From NCBI GenBank assembly GCA_013400115.1, contig VXBP01000325.1, positions 118,728 to 182,727 on the forward strand: a stretch of 64,000 nucleotides of DNA, in the 5' to 3' direction. The notes beneath the pieces are model-generated. The model ran no database searches, was not told the origin of the DNA, and was given only the letters and a program-made list of their open reading frames with translations. How positions within the stretch are numbered: the stretch's first letter is position 1; the number at the start of each line of letters is the position of its first letter. Origin of the DNA: Rhinopomastus cyanomelas (Eukaryota; Chordata; Aves; Bucerotiformes; Rhinopomastidae). This document shows positions 51,120-62,480 of this stretch, piece after piece. The translations under genes were made by a program, and so were the position numbers.

Positions 51120-51226
51120 GTAGGGCAGCACTTGGAAACATGGTTTCATGGGCACGCTGGCATTGGGTTGGTGGTTGGACTCAATGATCTCAACGGTCTC
51201 TTCCAACCATCTGTGATTCCATGATG
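51120..51226 (+). mobile_element. CR1 LINE 3' tail, gttggtggttgg subfamily
   Basis: Plus-orientation CR1 tail: cattgggttggtggttggac, tcaatgatctcaacggtctc, ttccaaccatctgtgattcc, ATGATG end. The gttggtggttggac form distinguishes it from the ggcagggggattgg majority type. Confidence 0.88.
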
Positions 51227-53701
51227 ACTCACCTACATGGTACCACTATGCAATGGAACATGATAGTCAACAGGATGAAACTGGTCTGCAACAAAAACAT
51301 TAGCTTCCAAGTCCTACACTACAGATTGACTTGAACATTTAGAGTCCTAAATGTTGCTGAAAACTCTTGACGCTTGATCTTTTATTTTGGAAAGCAGAAG
51401 TTAGCACCTAGCAGAGGTTCTGCCACAATTCTCACACAGACCTTCAACTGCCACTTCGTCTAGCTCTTCAAAACAGCACTTCTGACTTGTAGTGTGCAAC
51501 AGGTTTTACACTCACACACTTAGCAAAAGTTTTTATGCAGTAGCTACTACTTCATTTGGTTCAGCCCCTGCCCTCCAGGTCCAATCACACTCTGGTATTT
51601 GACCTCTTCATACGAGGGAAACAATAAAAACCCTCAAACCTCCAGTATGTTCCCTCAAGGAAGGATGTCAAGCCCTTTGCAATAAAAAATATGAAGGTGA
51701 TACAAGAAACTAAAACATTTTTCTACCTCGCCTAGATTGTTCTACATGTGGTATGTATTAAAATTCTCAGAGTTTACATATTGCATGTCATGAGAGCCAT
51801 AAATTACTGTAATTGGCTCAAGTGTGAATTTTGGATGAATGGAATTATTTGAGGGGGGTTTGTAGGTGTTTAAATGTAAAAATAGACTTTCACTTTTCAC
51901 ACGGAACGGATGTGTGTTCTAAGGCAAATTCCTGAAATATAAAGACAACAATGGAAAAACTTTTTAGCACCCAGCAGCTCTAGTCTGAGCAGGGATAGTG
52001 CAGCGGGTTCTCACATCAAGTAGTTCAAATCCTGTATGTGAAAATACCTGGAGGAAACATTCCCCTGCCACTCGAAACGCTCATTCAACAGGCAAGTGTT
52101 CTCAGTGCACACAAAACCCAGGCTGCAGCCCACCTAGCTGCCTCCAGCAGCACAAAGCAGCGCCAGGAAACGTAACCTCCGCGGCACCGCATTGCAGCAC
52201 TTTCCACGAATTTCACTTCTCCAATCAACACATTCTTCTCAGGGTTTGAGATGAGCTTGGCTCTCTCAGGGATCTGGACACGTTCCAGGGTAAACTCGCT
52301 TTTTCTTTGTAAGGACACAACAGGAAGCAGCAGTAAGCAGGGAAAATAGGGAGTAACTTGGCTGTTGTGAATTTGCTAAGAATTTCTGAAGTACCAGTGT
52401 GAGTTCTGCACAGAACTGGACTGAGGCTCAGTTTTGTTGATGGAGAAGATGCCCAGAGACTGTTGAGTTCAGTGGGATTCTGTGCTTACAGACACCGACA
52501 GGACAGAGCTTCTCTCACGGTGACACAGGAGAGGTGACACGGGAGCCTCTGCTGAGGCAGCCTTCCTTCTTTGCAAAACTACCTCTGCCCAAAGCACCTG
52601 GGCAGGGACTACACAGAATTTTTAATATAATTTCAAGGACTGACAAAGAGATTTATTTCTTTTTCCTTTCTCAAGCACAGGTATCTGCCCAAATATCACT
52701 GTCTGCACAGAACTAACTCGAGCCTCAGCAGTTATATTTATACCTCAAGGGAAGGACAGATTTCAGAGACGATAAAAGTTGTTAGAAGGCTGAGAGCTGT
52801 AACATAAAGCCAACCCCTCTGGGGGAGTGGGAATTCCCTTCCCCTACAGCTTTCGTGTCTGCTTCCCTCATACAGCCCCCTCCAAAGCTCTCTGCAATTA
52901 AACTTGCTGGGGCTCAGCTAACAATGAAACAGCATCCAGGTACTTACCTCAGAATTAAACCTCAACAGCCCAGTGGAATATGCAAGCATGATAATTAGCA
53001 GCCACAGCAATTAAAGCAGTTTCATGTTGCAATATTGCTTCTCAGCAGAAAGGAAAATCTATTTGATTTCTCCTGTCCAAGTGCCAGGATCACCAACGTG
53101 ATGCTGAAAGATTTAACACAGCAACCTGCAACTCAGAAAAATCTGCCTCCTCTCTTCGGTAAAAAGGAGATTGAGGCAACGTGCAGAGCTCTTACTCGGG
53201 TCTACGTTGTGTGCTCCTCTGCTGTACTGCTTGGGTCTGCACTGATCAAGAATAGTCTAAGATGCAGCACAGGAACCAACCTGATTCTGTTCTCTGATAC
53301 CCTTGTGTTCACAACCTGTGTTTAACTGCACGTTAAAGCACAAGCAAAAGCTGGGGACTGTGTTCTGTGCTGCATCTGGCAGTGAAATGCTAGCAGAAAG
53401 CCAAGTGCCAAAGCCAAAATGTGCTCCCTAAAAGCATTCCAGAAAATGCTGGTCACTTGCTAGAGACCTTGCAGGAAATACCAGTAGATTTCTGTCACCC
53501 AGAGCAATGAGGAGGCAGTGCATCGGCGCAGTGCAACTGGGGAAGAAACCTTGAGAGGGACTGGAATTATGCAGCTAATCAAAACCAAGACACAGATACT
53601 CCTACCATCATCTATGTTCTTTGGTTTGCTCTTACCAGGCAAAAAAAAGAGCGACAAATAAAGACAAGTGGGTGCACGAAAGGGCTCCTCCTTTGCAGAG
53701 C
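51227..53701. other. Single-copy DNA, nothing recognised
   Basis: About 2.5 kb. Near 51995-52035 a tRNA-like A-box/B-box resemblance was checked and rejected. Otherwise no gene or repeat was recognised. Confidence 0.45.
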
Positions 53702-53769
53702 TGGAGGAGCAAGGAAAGCCAACCTGGGGAAGAGTTGGAGGAGCAAAGAAAGCCAACCTGGGGAAGAGT
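53702..53769. repeat. 34-bp tandem pair, one mismatch
   Basis: Two adjacent copies (53702-53735 and 53736-53769) begin tggaggagcaa and end gccaacctggggaagagt, with one A/G difference. It is a recent local duplication in a G+A-rich stretch. Confidence 0.95.
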
Positions 53770-53841
53770 CACCTCTATTGGCATCTCCTAAAAGCACCTT
53801 GCTATCACTTAAAAATATAAATGGACATTATTTAGAAGCTG

Positions 53842-53941
53842 TAATAATGTAATAAAGCTCTAATAAAGCTTTATTATTATATTATTATATAATTTTATTA
53901 TATTATTTTATATTATTATATAATAATATATTAAAGCTGTA
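53842..53941. repeat. AT-rich low-complexity tract with inverted symmetry
   Basis: Nearly all A/T, built from ttattat and taataat words, with aaagct flanks (aataaagctttatt at the left, atattaaagct at the right). The many inverted matches could fold as a hairpin or cruciform. Such tracts are unstable and often length-variable. Confidence 0.85.
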
Positions 53942-54434
53942 TAAAGACATGAAAATACATAACTTCTATTACACAGATATGTTACGTGTTTTAATCTGCA
54001 GAAAAACTCATACTGAAGAGTATAAATGTTTGGAGAACTTGACTGGAGTAAAAGAAATATGAGCTCATTTGGAGGGTCTGATGCACACTATCTACATGAT
54101 TTTGGGATGCTTCAGAAGCAAATGTATATATTCTTGTGCAGATGAAGAACCTCACTCATGTGGACAGCCCCTTCTTTCCACATACGCTCAACCAGACCTA
54201 CCTATCTGCAGCATCAATCAGTCATTCCATAAGACTCATAAGTATAAAATGAGCTAATGACACTTTTCTCCTTAAGTATCTCTATTTCCCCACCTTTTGT
54301 CTTGATTAGATCCAAATACCCCTGAATGACCTCTCTTAGTGTGGACCTGTAGAGTACCTAGCAGACAAGGAACCCATATGTGGTTGGCCTGTCATTCTAA
54401 GAGTCACACAAGTAGGCAGAAAAAGCCCTTCTGT
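53942..54434. other. Single-copy DNA, nothing recognised
   Basis: About 490 bp, A+T-rich, with no recognised element. Confidence 0.5.
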
Positions 54435-54740
54435 TTCACAGAATCATTAGGGCTTGGAAGGGACCTCAACAGATCATCTAGTCCAATCCCTCTGCCACAG
54501 CAGGATCACCTAGACCAAGTCACACAGGAACACATCCAGGTGGGTCTTAAACATCTCCCTGGGGCAGCCTGTTCCAGTGCGCCATCACCCTCAATGTGAA
54601 GAAGTTCCTTCTCATATTGATGTGGAACCTTCTGTGTTCCAGCTTATAACCATTGCCCCTCATCCTGTCTCTAGATGACACTAAGAAGAGCCCAGCTCCA
54701 TCCTCCTGTCACCCAACCCTCAAATATTTATAGACATAAT
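54435..54740 (-). mobile_element. CR1 LINE fragment, majority subfamily
   Basis: Inverted CR1 of about 300 bp: ttcacagaatcattagggct, tggaagggacctcaacag, gatcatctagtccaatccc, up to the caaatatttatagacat block. Internal bases of the ORF2 end (the gagaaggagactccaca part) are deleted between catctcc and ctggggcagcc, which shifts the ORF2 frame. Confidence 0.95.
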
Positions 54741-54969
54741 CCCTCTTCACAAAACACTCTAAAATCAAATTCCTGCCCATGTCGCTCTCAACGCATTTGC
54801 ATAATCAGTGATCCCATGGATGTGGGAGTGAACAAGCCAGATCTCCTACATTTTCATGAAGTCCCACATGTGGAAGAAGAGAAGGCGGAATCTCTGTCAT
54901 CTATGTCATTTGCACAAGAGAGAAGGAAGGGAAGAAGGAAAATACAGGTTGCTTAATATCATACTTATT
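54741..54969. other. Spacer between two CR1 insertions
   Basis: About 230 bp. Nothing recognised. Confidence 0.4.
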
Positions 54970-55290
54970 CAGATTGGAAATGACTCTCGAGGTCATCAAG
55001 TCCAACCATTAACCCTACTCTAGCAAGTTCACCCCTAGACCATGTCACTAAGCACCACATCTAAATGGCCTGTGAACACATCCTAAGATAGTGACTCAAG
55101 CACCTCCTTGGGCAGCCTCTTCCAAGGCCTGAGTACTCTTTCAATGAAAAATTCTTCCTAATGTCCAGCCTAACCCTCCCCTGGTGCAGCCTGAGGCCAT
55201 TCCTTCTTCTTCTCTCACTAATTACCTGTGAGAAGAGACCAGCATTCACCTCTCTTTGATGTCTTTTCAGTCAACTGTAAAAAGTGATCA
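54970..55290 (-). mobile_element. CR1 LINE fragment, older subfamily, ORF2 C-terminus open
   Basis: Inverted CR1 of the ttcacccctag type (as at 3500 and 6638). The minus strand encodes AGLFSQVISERRRRNGLRLH, then QGRVRLDIRKNF, a typical CR1 ORF2 C-terminus that remains readable despite divergence. The upstream side fades out near the gatcaagtttcc block. Confidence 0.92.
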
Positions 55291-57828
55291 AGTTTCCTTG
55301 TTAGCATCCTCTTCCTCAGATACTTCTTGACTGACTGTCAAATGCCAAGTAGATTTTACCCCCTGGTCCACTGGAGATCCATAATGCACAGAGATGCAAC
55401 AACCTGAGCTTTCCATGCACACTGTAGAGCAAAGAACCGAAAGGGTTTGCACGGGAGTCACAGAGCACATCACACTTCCAGATGAATTTCAGCTTTGAAT
55501 AACCAGCTTATCCTTGACAGAAATGTCCCCATTTAGCAGCAGCGTGATTTCAGTGTCTACATTCAGGCTGGGTGTGAGAGGCTCAGCCAGGAATTAGAAG
55601 ACAGAAATCAGTAACATCTGCTGCTCACTAACACTCATTGTGGCCAGTGAACTGAGGCTGGAGCTTCTCGCAGACTAATTACACCAGCTATGGCTGAACT
55701 AGAGAATAGGCACCGTAACCCCTGTAAAATGGGCCATGGAGTTGCAGGTCCAAGTGAGGACAGTCACATCAACCTACACTGTTCAAAATGGATGAGCCAG
55801 GGCGGTCAGGAGGACTAAAGTTGTGAAGGCACAGGCCATGCAAAACCCAAAACTTAGGAAGCACATGTTGTCACAGCTCAGTACAGATGCAAGTGGTTTA
55901 GATTTAAGTGATTTCAGCACTTTTTTAAAATAAATGCAAAACGCTTGGAGAGAAACCAATGATTTTTGCTCTGCTACAGCAATTTCTAGACCTGTTTATG
56001 AAAAGTATGGACTTTAATAAGCACGTCTTCTTCCCGGTCTCATCTCAGCAGTTTAGTGATTGCTCTCCACAAGGTGGCAGAAAGATCACACAGTTGACCA
56101 CGAATGGTTCCAACCAACCCCCGTCTCGTCACGGAATTCGCACTTTAAAAGTCCCACCGCCCGAGCAAAACAAACCCTGACGCAATTAGCTCTGTGCTCA
56201 GTGGAACAGTGAAATACATCCATAGGACACAAAAAAGGTTTAGGGAAGAAGATCACAAACAGAAGAGATCAAACTGCTTAGTCATCATGACCTACTCGAA
56301 CATTATTATGCAAATGGTGGCTTTGCACAAATGCCGTCCAGTGGTACCTCGGTGGTCTGAACGGGAAAGCAACTTGGATAAGAAAGAGGATCACACTTTA
56401 ATAGAAATGAAACCAGCCTGCAGGGCAATAACCTCCCATTGGGTGAGTTTTCAGATAATAAACCTTCAGAAAAAGAAGCTCAAGAGAAAAGGTTTTTAAA
56501 ACATAGGTTTTAAGATGGCACAGGGTACATGGGGGGAAGAACCCCAAGCTCTAGATCACACAGGGCTGTGCATCTGGACATGCAGTGGGTAACGCTCAGT
56601 GCCTGTCGGGCAGACACATGGAATGGGCAATGAGCCTTTGGGGAGCAGGAGCAGCCTAGGAGGAGGATGCTGGGTGTGGAGGGAGGCAGGCAGGGCTAAG
56701 GCTGCCTGGCAGTGGGATGTTTCTGGCCAGATCCAGGATTCAGCACAAGGGAAAAAGCAAGACATGAATTCATGAGGCTTGTTGGCATCATGGTAACAGA
56801 CTCTGCAGCCACTTGTGAGCCCAGCACCGTGCCCGGGGTGACCTCTGGCCCCACAATAGCACTGAACATTAAGCCCACTGCCTGGGATCCCTCCTTACAG
56901 AAAGATAGTGAGTCACTTCCCTAAACCAGAGACTGCTTTTCCTTCCCTCGCCTCAGTTTGCCTCAAACTGGCTACAGCTGATCACTGTGATTCAGAAGCA
57001 ACTGTTGCTCAACACTGTGTTTTTTGATCCCTCCCCCCAGAGCATCTCTCTGCGCCCATCTGCCCCGATTTTTTTGCAGCAGATAAAAAGCTGTGCCACA
57101 TGCACACAAGAACCCCTCTCTGTTTCCATACCAGATCCTCCCAGGTTCCTCTACACCTCCAATCAATAAACTGCCATTTTCCCCATGAGGCTCAGCAGCC
57201 GGCATAATCCTCACGCCCTCCGCCACGGCCTCCAGCCCTGGCACTCCGTATGAGTAACTGGCCTTTTAAGAGGCTTAAAAAATAAGTTTATGGAACTGAC
57301 TGTTAGAGCTGTTTCAGAACAAAACAAGAAGCGAAAGATAACCCGAAGCCAGGGCAGAAGCCAGTTAAAACAGAAATGTTAAAGCCAAGTATGCAGCAGC
57401 GATGGCAGTGAACACAGTCCCGTGCCGAGAAGTCCTGACATGGTCTCGTCTCAGTGACAAACATCCCCTTCAGCTTGTGACAATGTCCATGTTCTTGTAG
57501 AAAAACGATTCCAAAGTCTGTTTGTCCTGGTTTAGACACTGTTGAAGCCAGAAAATCAAATTAAGAAGGCATTTAAAAATCAGCTTAAAGTGATTAAGAT
57601 TTTTGTGAAGTGTAAAAAAAGGGATTGTTAAATCACTTTCACTTGTCAGGAAGGGAGCCCATCATCTGACTTTGTGTGCTGCCCACTCACACACAGAGCA
57701 GCTACAACAAGCTGGGCTGTGCTATGTGACAGCTTTGGTGCCCACCCTAGTGCCACAGCCACTGCAGCCTCAGCTTTACCTCTGTCCCATCCATTAGTGT
57801 CAGTCGTCTGATCTAAGAAGTCTTCTAC
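55291..57828. other. Single-copy DNA, somewhat G+C-richer, no gene called
   Basis: About 2.5 kb. CpGs gather near 57190-57250. The minus strand 57244-56972 is open for 90 codons with a balanced composition, but I recognise no family, start context or splice partner. No repeats are recognised. Confidence 0.4.
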
Positions 57829-58260
57829 AATCATGGAACCATTTAGGTTGAAAGGGGCCTCAGACACCATCTAGTTTCAAGACCCTTGCCACAGGCAGAG
57901 ACTCCTCTCACCAGACAAAGTTTCTCAAAGCCCCATCCGATCTGATCCTAAACAGATCCAGTGATGGAGCATCCACTAGGCAGCCTGTTCCAGAGTTGCA
58001 CCATCCTCCTGGTGAGGAACTTCTTCCTAATTGCTAGTCTAAATCTTCCTTCTTTCAGCTTGTAGCCATTGGGCCTCATCCTGTCACTATAAACCCTCAT
58101 AAAAACACCCCACTCCTCTTATAGGCCCCCTTCAGATACTGAAAGATGACAATAAGGTCTCCCTAGAGCTTTCTCAGGCCCATGCTGAACAACCTCAACT
58201 CTCTCAGCCAGTCCTTGCAGGTGAGATGTTCCAGCCTCCTGATCATCCTCAAGTTAGCCA
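57829..58260 (-). mobile_element. CR1 LINE, about 430-bp 3' portion, older subfamily
   Basis: Inverted CR1 with a long retained region: aatcatggaaccatttaggt, aaagccccatccgatctg, cagcctgttccagagttgc, ttgtagccattgggcctc, aacaaggtct-like aataaggtctccctagag, and ttctcaggcccatgctgaac. It covers the tail plus about 110 codons of decayed ORF2. It matches the subfamily of 10121 and 33657. Confidence 0.93.
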
Positions 58261-59390
58261 AACCCGAACTGAAGACATTAATTCAGAGAAGCGCAGAAAC
58301 ATGTTTAGGGTGCCAAAGCACACCTCGTAGTATCCTCTATTGGATTTTGGATTTTCAGTTTAAGGCAGGCAGTCTCCAAGGTAATTTAGTGGAGTTTTAG
58401 AACAGCTTCTGTTTATACCAGCGGGACTGAGCATCGACAGAGAAATTGCCCCACATCTGAGAGAGCCAGGGCATTGAACGAGATTCTTCTCACAGAAAAC
58501 ACGTTTCAAGTGCTTCTGTTTCATGTATGAAAAAGATGAAACTTATTCCTCCCCTAAGCTGGATTTTAAAAAGTGGAGTTTTTGTTATTGGAATCCAGAA
58601 GACAGGGGTTGTCACCCTCAGGGGCCACAGGTTCTCTGCAAGACCTTCCGGGAGCTGCATCCCTGCTCTCGCCTGGGAAGTGATGGAGGCAGGGTGTCAC
58701 ATCTGCTTCATCTGTGCCCTTCTGATCTTTTTTGGACAGGAACAAATGCTGAGGGCTTGCTTTTCTTAATGGAAGGAGATTCATAAGGCAAACATCAGTG
58801 AAAGGCCCTTTCTTGCTTGCTCCGAGCTGTTCATGGCACCACAGAGAGGAAACGAAAGACAATCAGAGCAGGGGCAGGCCCTGCACAGGCTGTGGACTGG
58901 AGGAGCTTCTGTTCTTCTGCTTTTGCCTCAGTCCCCAAGAAATTTGCTGCCATAGCTAAGAGGGGAGTGAATCAGAGCAGTCCCGATGTGGTGTCTCCAC
59001 GAAGACATTATCTCTAGAGTGTGCTGGGATCTGCACTGTAAAGTCAGGGTGACCAAGGTCAGGACTGAGTTCCCCAATTTTTTTCTACATGAAAACTCTC
59101 CCCATGTGAAGCCCTGGCCAGGCTGACAGCTTTGAGGCGCTTACATTGCCCGAGCCCAGGCACAACGAAGGGAATGAAGCAGCACACTGGCTTTTATACC
59201 CTTTTGCTGAGACCTTGCAGTCTGCCTCAGCCATCTGGGTTTGGTGCTAAATATTTTAGTTCCTCACTCAGAACAGCCTGCTCCCTCCTCTAGAAGAATG
59301 AGCCAGAGGAAACCCTGAAAGTGGTTCTCATCTTGCAGCAAGGAGGGTTTCACAGAGAAACTTACGACCAAATGGGGTAGGTAAAATGCA
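58261..59390. other. Single-copy DNA, nothing recognised
   Basis: About 1.1 kb. Overlapping open frames on both strands (58523-58862) argue against any being coding. Confidence 0.45.
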
Positions 59391-59755
59391 TCACAGAACG
59401 TTAGGTAGGGATTGGAAGGGACCTTGAAAGATCATCCAGCCCAATCCACCTGCCACAGCAGGATCACCTAGATGAAGTCACACAGGAACATGTCCAGAAG
59501 GGTTTTAAATGCTTCCAGTGAAGGAGACTCCACAATTCCCCTGGGCAGGCTCTTCCAGTGCTCTGTCACCCTCACCGTGAACAAGTTCCTTCTCAGATTG
59601 AGGTGGAACCTCCTGTGTTCCAGCTCACACCCTTTGCCCCTTGTCCTATCATTAGGTGCCACTAAGCAGAGCCTGGCTCCATCCTCCTGACACCCACCCT
59701 TCACATATTTATAAACATTAATGGGGTCACCGCGCAGTCGCCTTTTTCCAAGCTA
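59391..59755 (-). mobile_element. CR1 LINE fragment, best preserved ORF2 C-terminus
   Basis: Inverted CR1, about 365 bp. The minus strand is open for 78 codons through the ORF2 C-terminus: LVAPNDRTRGKGCELEHRR, FHLNLRRNLFTVRVTEHWK, SLPRGIVESPSLEAFKTLL, then DMFLCDFI and stop. The tail with ggattggaagggacctt and octamers is complete. This is the clearest majority-type copy in the window and is likely among the youngest. Confidence 0.97.
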
Positions 59756-59904
59756 AATGAAGGTAGTCACTGGAGCACCACGCAGAAGTAAGGCACCTTG
59801 TTGCCAAGCTAAACCACCACAGACCTGGTACCCTCATTACTGGTCATGAGAGTAGATGAATTAGATTCCTGCACCCCACATCTCTCACCTGCAAAGCATC
59901 ACGT
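59756..59904. other. Spacer between oppositely oriented CR1s
   Basis: About 150 bp of unique sequence. Nothing recognised. Confidence 0.4.
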
Positions 59905-59979
59905 TCCTGTGGCAGGGGGATTGGACTAGATGATCTTCCGAGGTCCCCTCCAATCCCTAATGATTCTATGATTCTATCT
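59905..59979 (+). mobile_element. CR1 LINE 3' tail
   Basis: Plus-orientation CR1 tail of about 75 bp: ggcagggggattggactaga, tgatcttccgaggtcccc, tccaatccctaatg and two ATTCTATG octamers. It is extremely 5'-truncated. Confidence 0.95.
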
Positions 59980-60736
59980 AGTGTTGTACCCAGATAAATA
60001 ATCCAAAGTCCTAAAAGCAGTGCAGTCAGGAACCTTCCTTGCAGATGTCTGGGGGTTTTTGTGGCACACTCACAGGTGATTTATCCCAGACTAACCTGTT
60101 TAAGTGTGGCAGCGGCAGCACGGCTGCATCTTTCTTCTTCTCCTAAGCATTATCTGAAGTGCAACCAAGGCTGCAATTCTTTCAGAGCAAGTCCCCCAAC
60201 CCCGTCGTAAAATGTGATGGATCTGATCAATCGTCTAAAAATACGAGAGCATTTACATCTCCGTGTATTCATCTGCTGGGAGCGCGGGAAGAAAAGGGAA
60301 GGAATTAATGCAACCAGGAATTTAGCAAATTCTATAAAAATCACACAGGAAGAAAATTTGCTCAGTGTCAAATCCTGAGTCAGTGAAGCTCTAATTGCAC
60401 TGTAGTTTGAGATGGAAATGACTTACAGAGCTCATCAAATTTATGCCACCGCGAGGGCTGTCGCAGGAGATGTATCAGATAGTAAGCTGAGGGTATATTT
60501 GTTCTGAGCAAGAAGGCCAAGGCAAAAAAACCTATCTTCTTCCTACATCCATCAGCTGAGGCGAGAACACAGAACTGGTTGAGAAGATAAGGCAGTAACT
60601 AATTCAGCCATGTGGAAAGAGCTGCCATGAAATCCCTCCCACCACCCACAACATTTTTCCACCCACATTGTTTGTGCTGCTGCACAATCCCCACCTAAAC
60701 TTTAAGGAACTGAAATTCATCTCTTGGCAATCCTCA
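59980..60736. other. Single-copy DNA
   Basis: CpG frequency rises towards the right; otherwise nothing recognised. Confidence 0.4.
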
Positions 60737-61086
60737 CGCTTTGTTATTTCAGCCCACGAATCCCTGCTCCGTTGGCGGCACAATATGTTAACGACAGCGA
60801 AATCACTACGAGCCTAATTCGAGACCTTCCGATGTCCGCAGCGGCAGCCACTTGAAAGGGAATCCATCCTTATTAGAGAGGAGAGGGTTTTCAATCAATA
60901 GCTGTCAGCCCTACGTTGCCTTGAACACGCTGCCAGTGGGATTTCTCCCCTTCCTTCTACCAGCCAAAGGCTTTTCATACTCGCAGACGCGAGGGCCGTT
61001 TAGTTTGGATTTTGGTTTCTCCAGCGAGGATGCCCATGACAGGCCAGCGCTGGCCGTGATTTCCCTGCGATCGGTACGCATGCGCA
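60737..61086. promoter_or_regulatory. CpG-dense patch with NRF1-like site
   Basis: I count 24 CpGs in about 350 bp, far above the surrounding DNA, and no CR1. At 61075-61086 tacgcatgcgca matches the NRF1 palindrome (YGCGCATGCGCR) with one mismatch. Such patches mark unmethylated promoters or enhancers in vertebrates. Partly open frames run through it on both strands, but no exon or transcript start can be shown. It may be a promoter for an unannotated transcript or a distal element. Confidence 0.4.
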
Positions 61087-62329
61087 GTGGAAACTGCACT
61101 GAGCCCACAAACTCATTCCACATTCTGTAGGTCACTGAACAGCTGCTGGTAATGATTTTTGCTCACTAATGACCTAGGCTGTATTTGAATCAGTGCCCTA
61201 GAGGTGGAAAACTCTGTATTCCATTACTGCTCCCCTGAGTCATAAAATCCCTCGATGATTTTTTTCCCTAGGTGGCTTTTGCAGTGTTATTTATTAGCTT
61301 ATAAAAATTGCATGTTCATCAAGCTTCAGGAAAACACAAAGCAAAAAGCCACATGTATGAGACATGGCAGCTTTTGCAGGAAACGACCCTCAAAGTCTGG
61401 CAGAACAGTGGAACCAACACTGCACAGCAGTCAAGGGGCTTGGAAGAAAGAGGCTTGGTACCCACTGGAAGGAAATATTCTGTCAGGAGAGGAGACTTGT
61501 ACAGCCAAATGTATGAACAAGGCATTATTTATAGCACAGTCACAAAGCTGTAGGCAATGACTTATAGCCTTGGCTCCTAGTCCATCCTTGGGTAATGCCC
61601 CAACATACATCAGCCACATATTCCAGTTAACACAGCCATTCCTCCTGGGGAAGCACGCTGCTTCTACTGAGATATTATACAAATCATTTGCCACATGATG
61701 ACCTCCCGTGCGTTACACACACGATTCTCCAGCTCCCGGTGTGGGATTTATTAAGAGAAGCACACGGGCTCTTGGGAGAGAAGAAAAATGACGATAACTG
61801 TGCTGTGAATCTCAAGAAACACAGACATGTGGCATGAATGCAGCAAGGGGTTACAAAGGCAGAGAGAAGTGCTCTGGGGTCTTGATGTAGCAGTGCTCTT
61901 CAAATACGAGACTCTCCCTACCTGCTGTGCTTGGCTTCACTACTCAGCACTGCCACAGGAGAAAACCACCGTGTTGGCGTGTCCAGCCGTGCGCCACATG
62001 GCTTCCCCTTCCATCACAGCACAGCACAAGTGTCACGGGGGAATGGTTCCCTTGGCTGCCTTCGCGCTCCCGATCTTTGACCTCCGCTGGAAATGGATTC
62101 CAGGCACACTTCTGCCTGACAAGCGGACCGTGTAAAATCTTGATGAGGTGTGTGTTTTGTTTGGTTTGATTAGCAAGCCCGAAAAAAACCGGGGGGGAAG
62201 CTTTGTCTAACAACAACGGCAAAAGGAAGATCCCACTTTCTTTATCCACACTTTGCAGATTTGCTGACCTAGAACGGCAAAGCTGTCTCCTACACCGGTA
62301 AAAAGCACTTTAGTACATCAAAGCAGAGT
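61087..62329. other. Single-copy DNA with moderate CpG content
   Basis: No repeats. Overlapping frames of 80-102 codons occur on both strands near 61255-62249 and cannot be separated from chance. CpGs gather again around 61970-62110. Confidence 0.4.
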
Positions 62330-62480
62330 TTTAGCGAGACACAAAGGGCACCGGCGACGCGTGCAGGGCTGGTGGCAGGAGAGGAAGGCTTAGAGCCGCG
62401 ACGTCACGAAGCTCAGCAGCTCCTGCAACGCACTGAACATGTTCGTGCAGCATAATGAGCCTGCTCCCCGGAGGAAAAAG
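62330..62480. promoter_or_regulatory. Small CpG cluster with CRE-like site
   Basis: Clustered CpGs (caccggcgacgcgtgcagg, gagccgcgacgtcacgaagc). cgacgtcacg at 62399-62408 contains a near-complete CREB/ATF core (GACGTCA). It is adjacent to other CpG-rich DNA and free of CR1. Function is inferred from motif and CpG content only. Confidence 0.3.

Noticed and set aside
51995..52040. tRNA-like words: tagtgcagcggg (A-box-like) and gttcaaatcc (B-box-like)
   Set aside because: The two words are only about 15 bases apart, too close for an anticodon arm, and no acceptor stem pairs. Not a tRNA; at most a deleted SINE trace.
56972..57244. 90-codon minus-strand frame with balanced composition
   Set aside because: Looks protein-like, but I recognise no family and see no splice signals; left uncalled.
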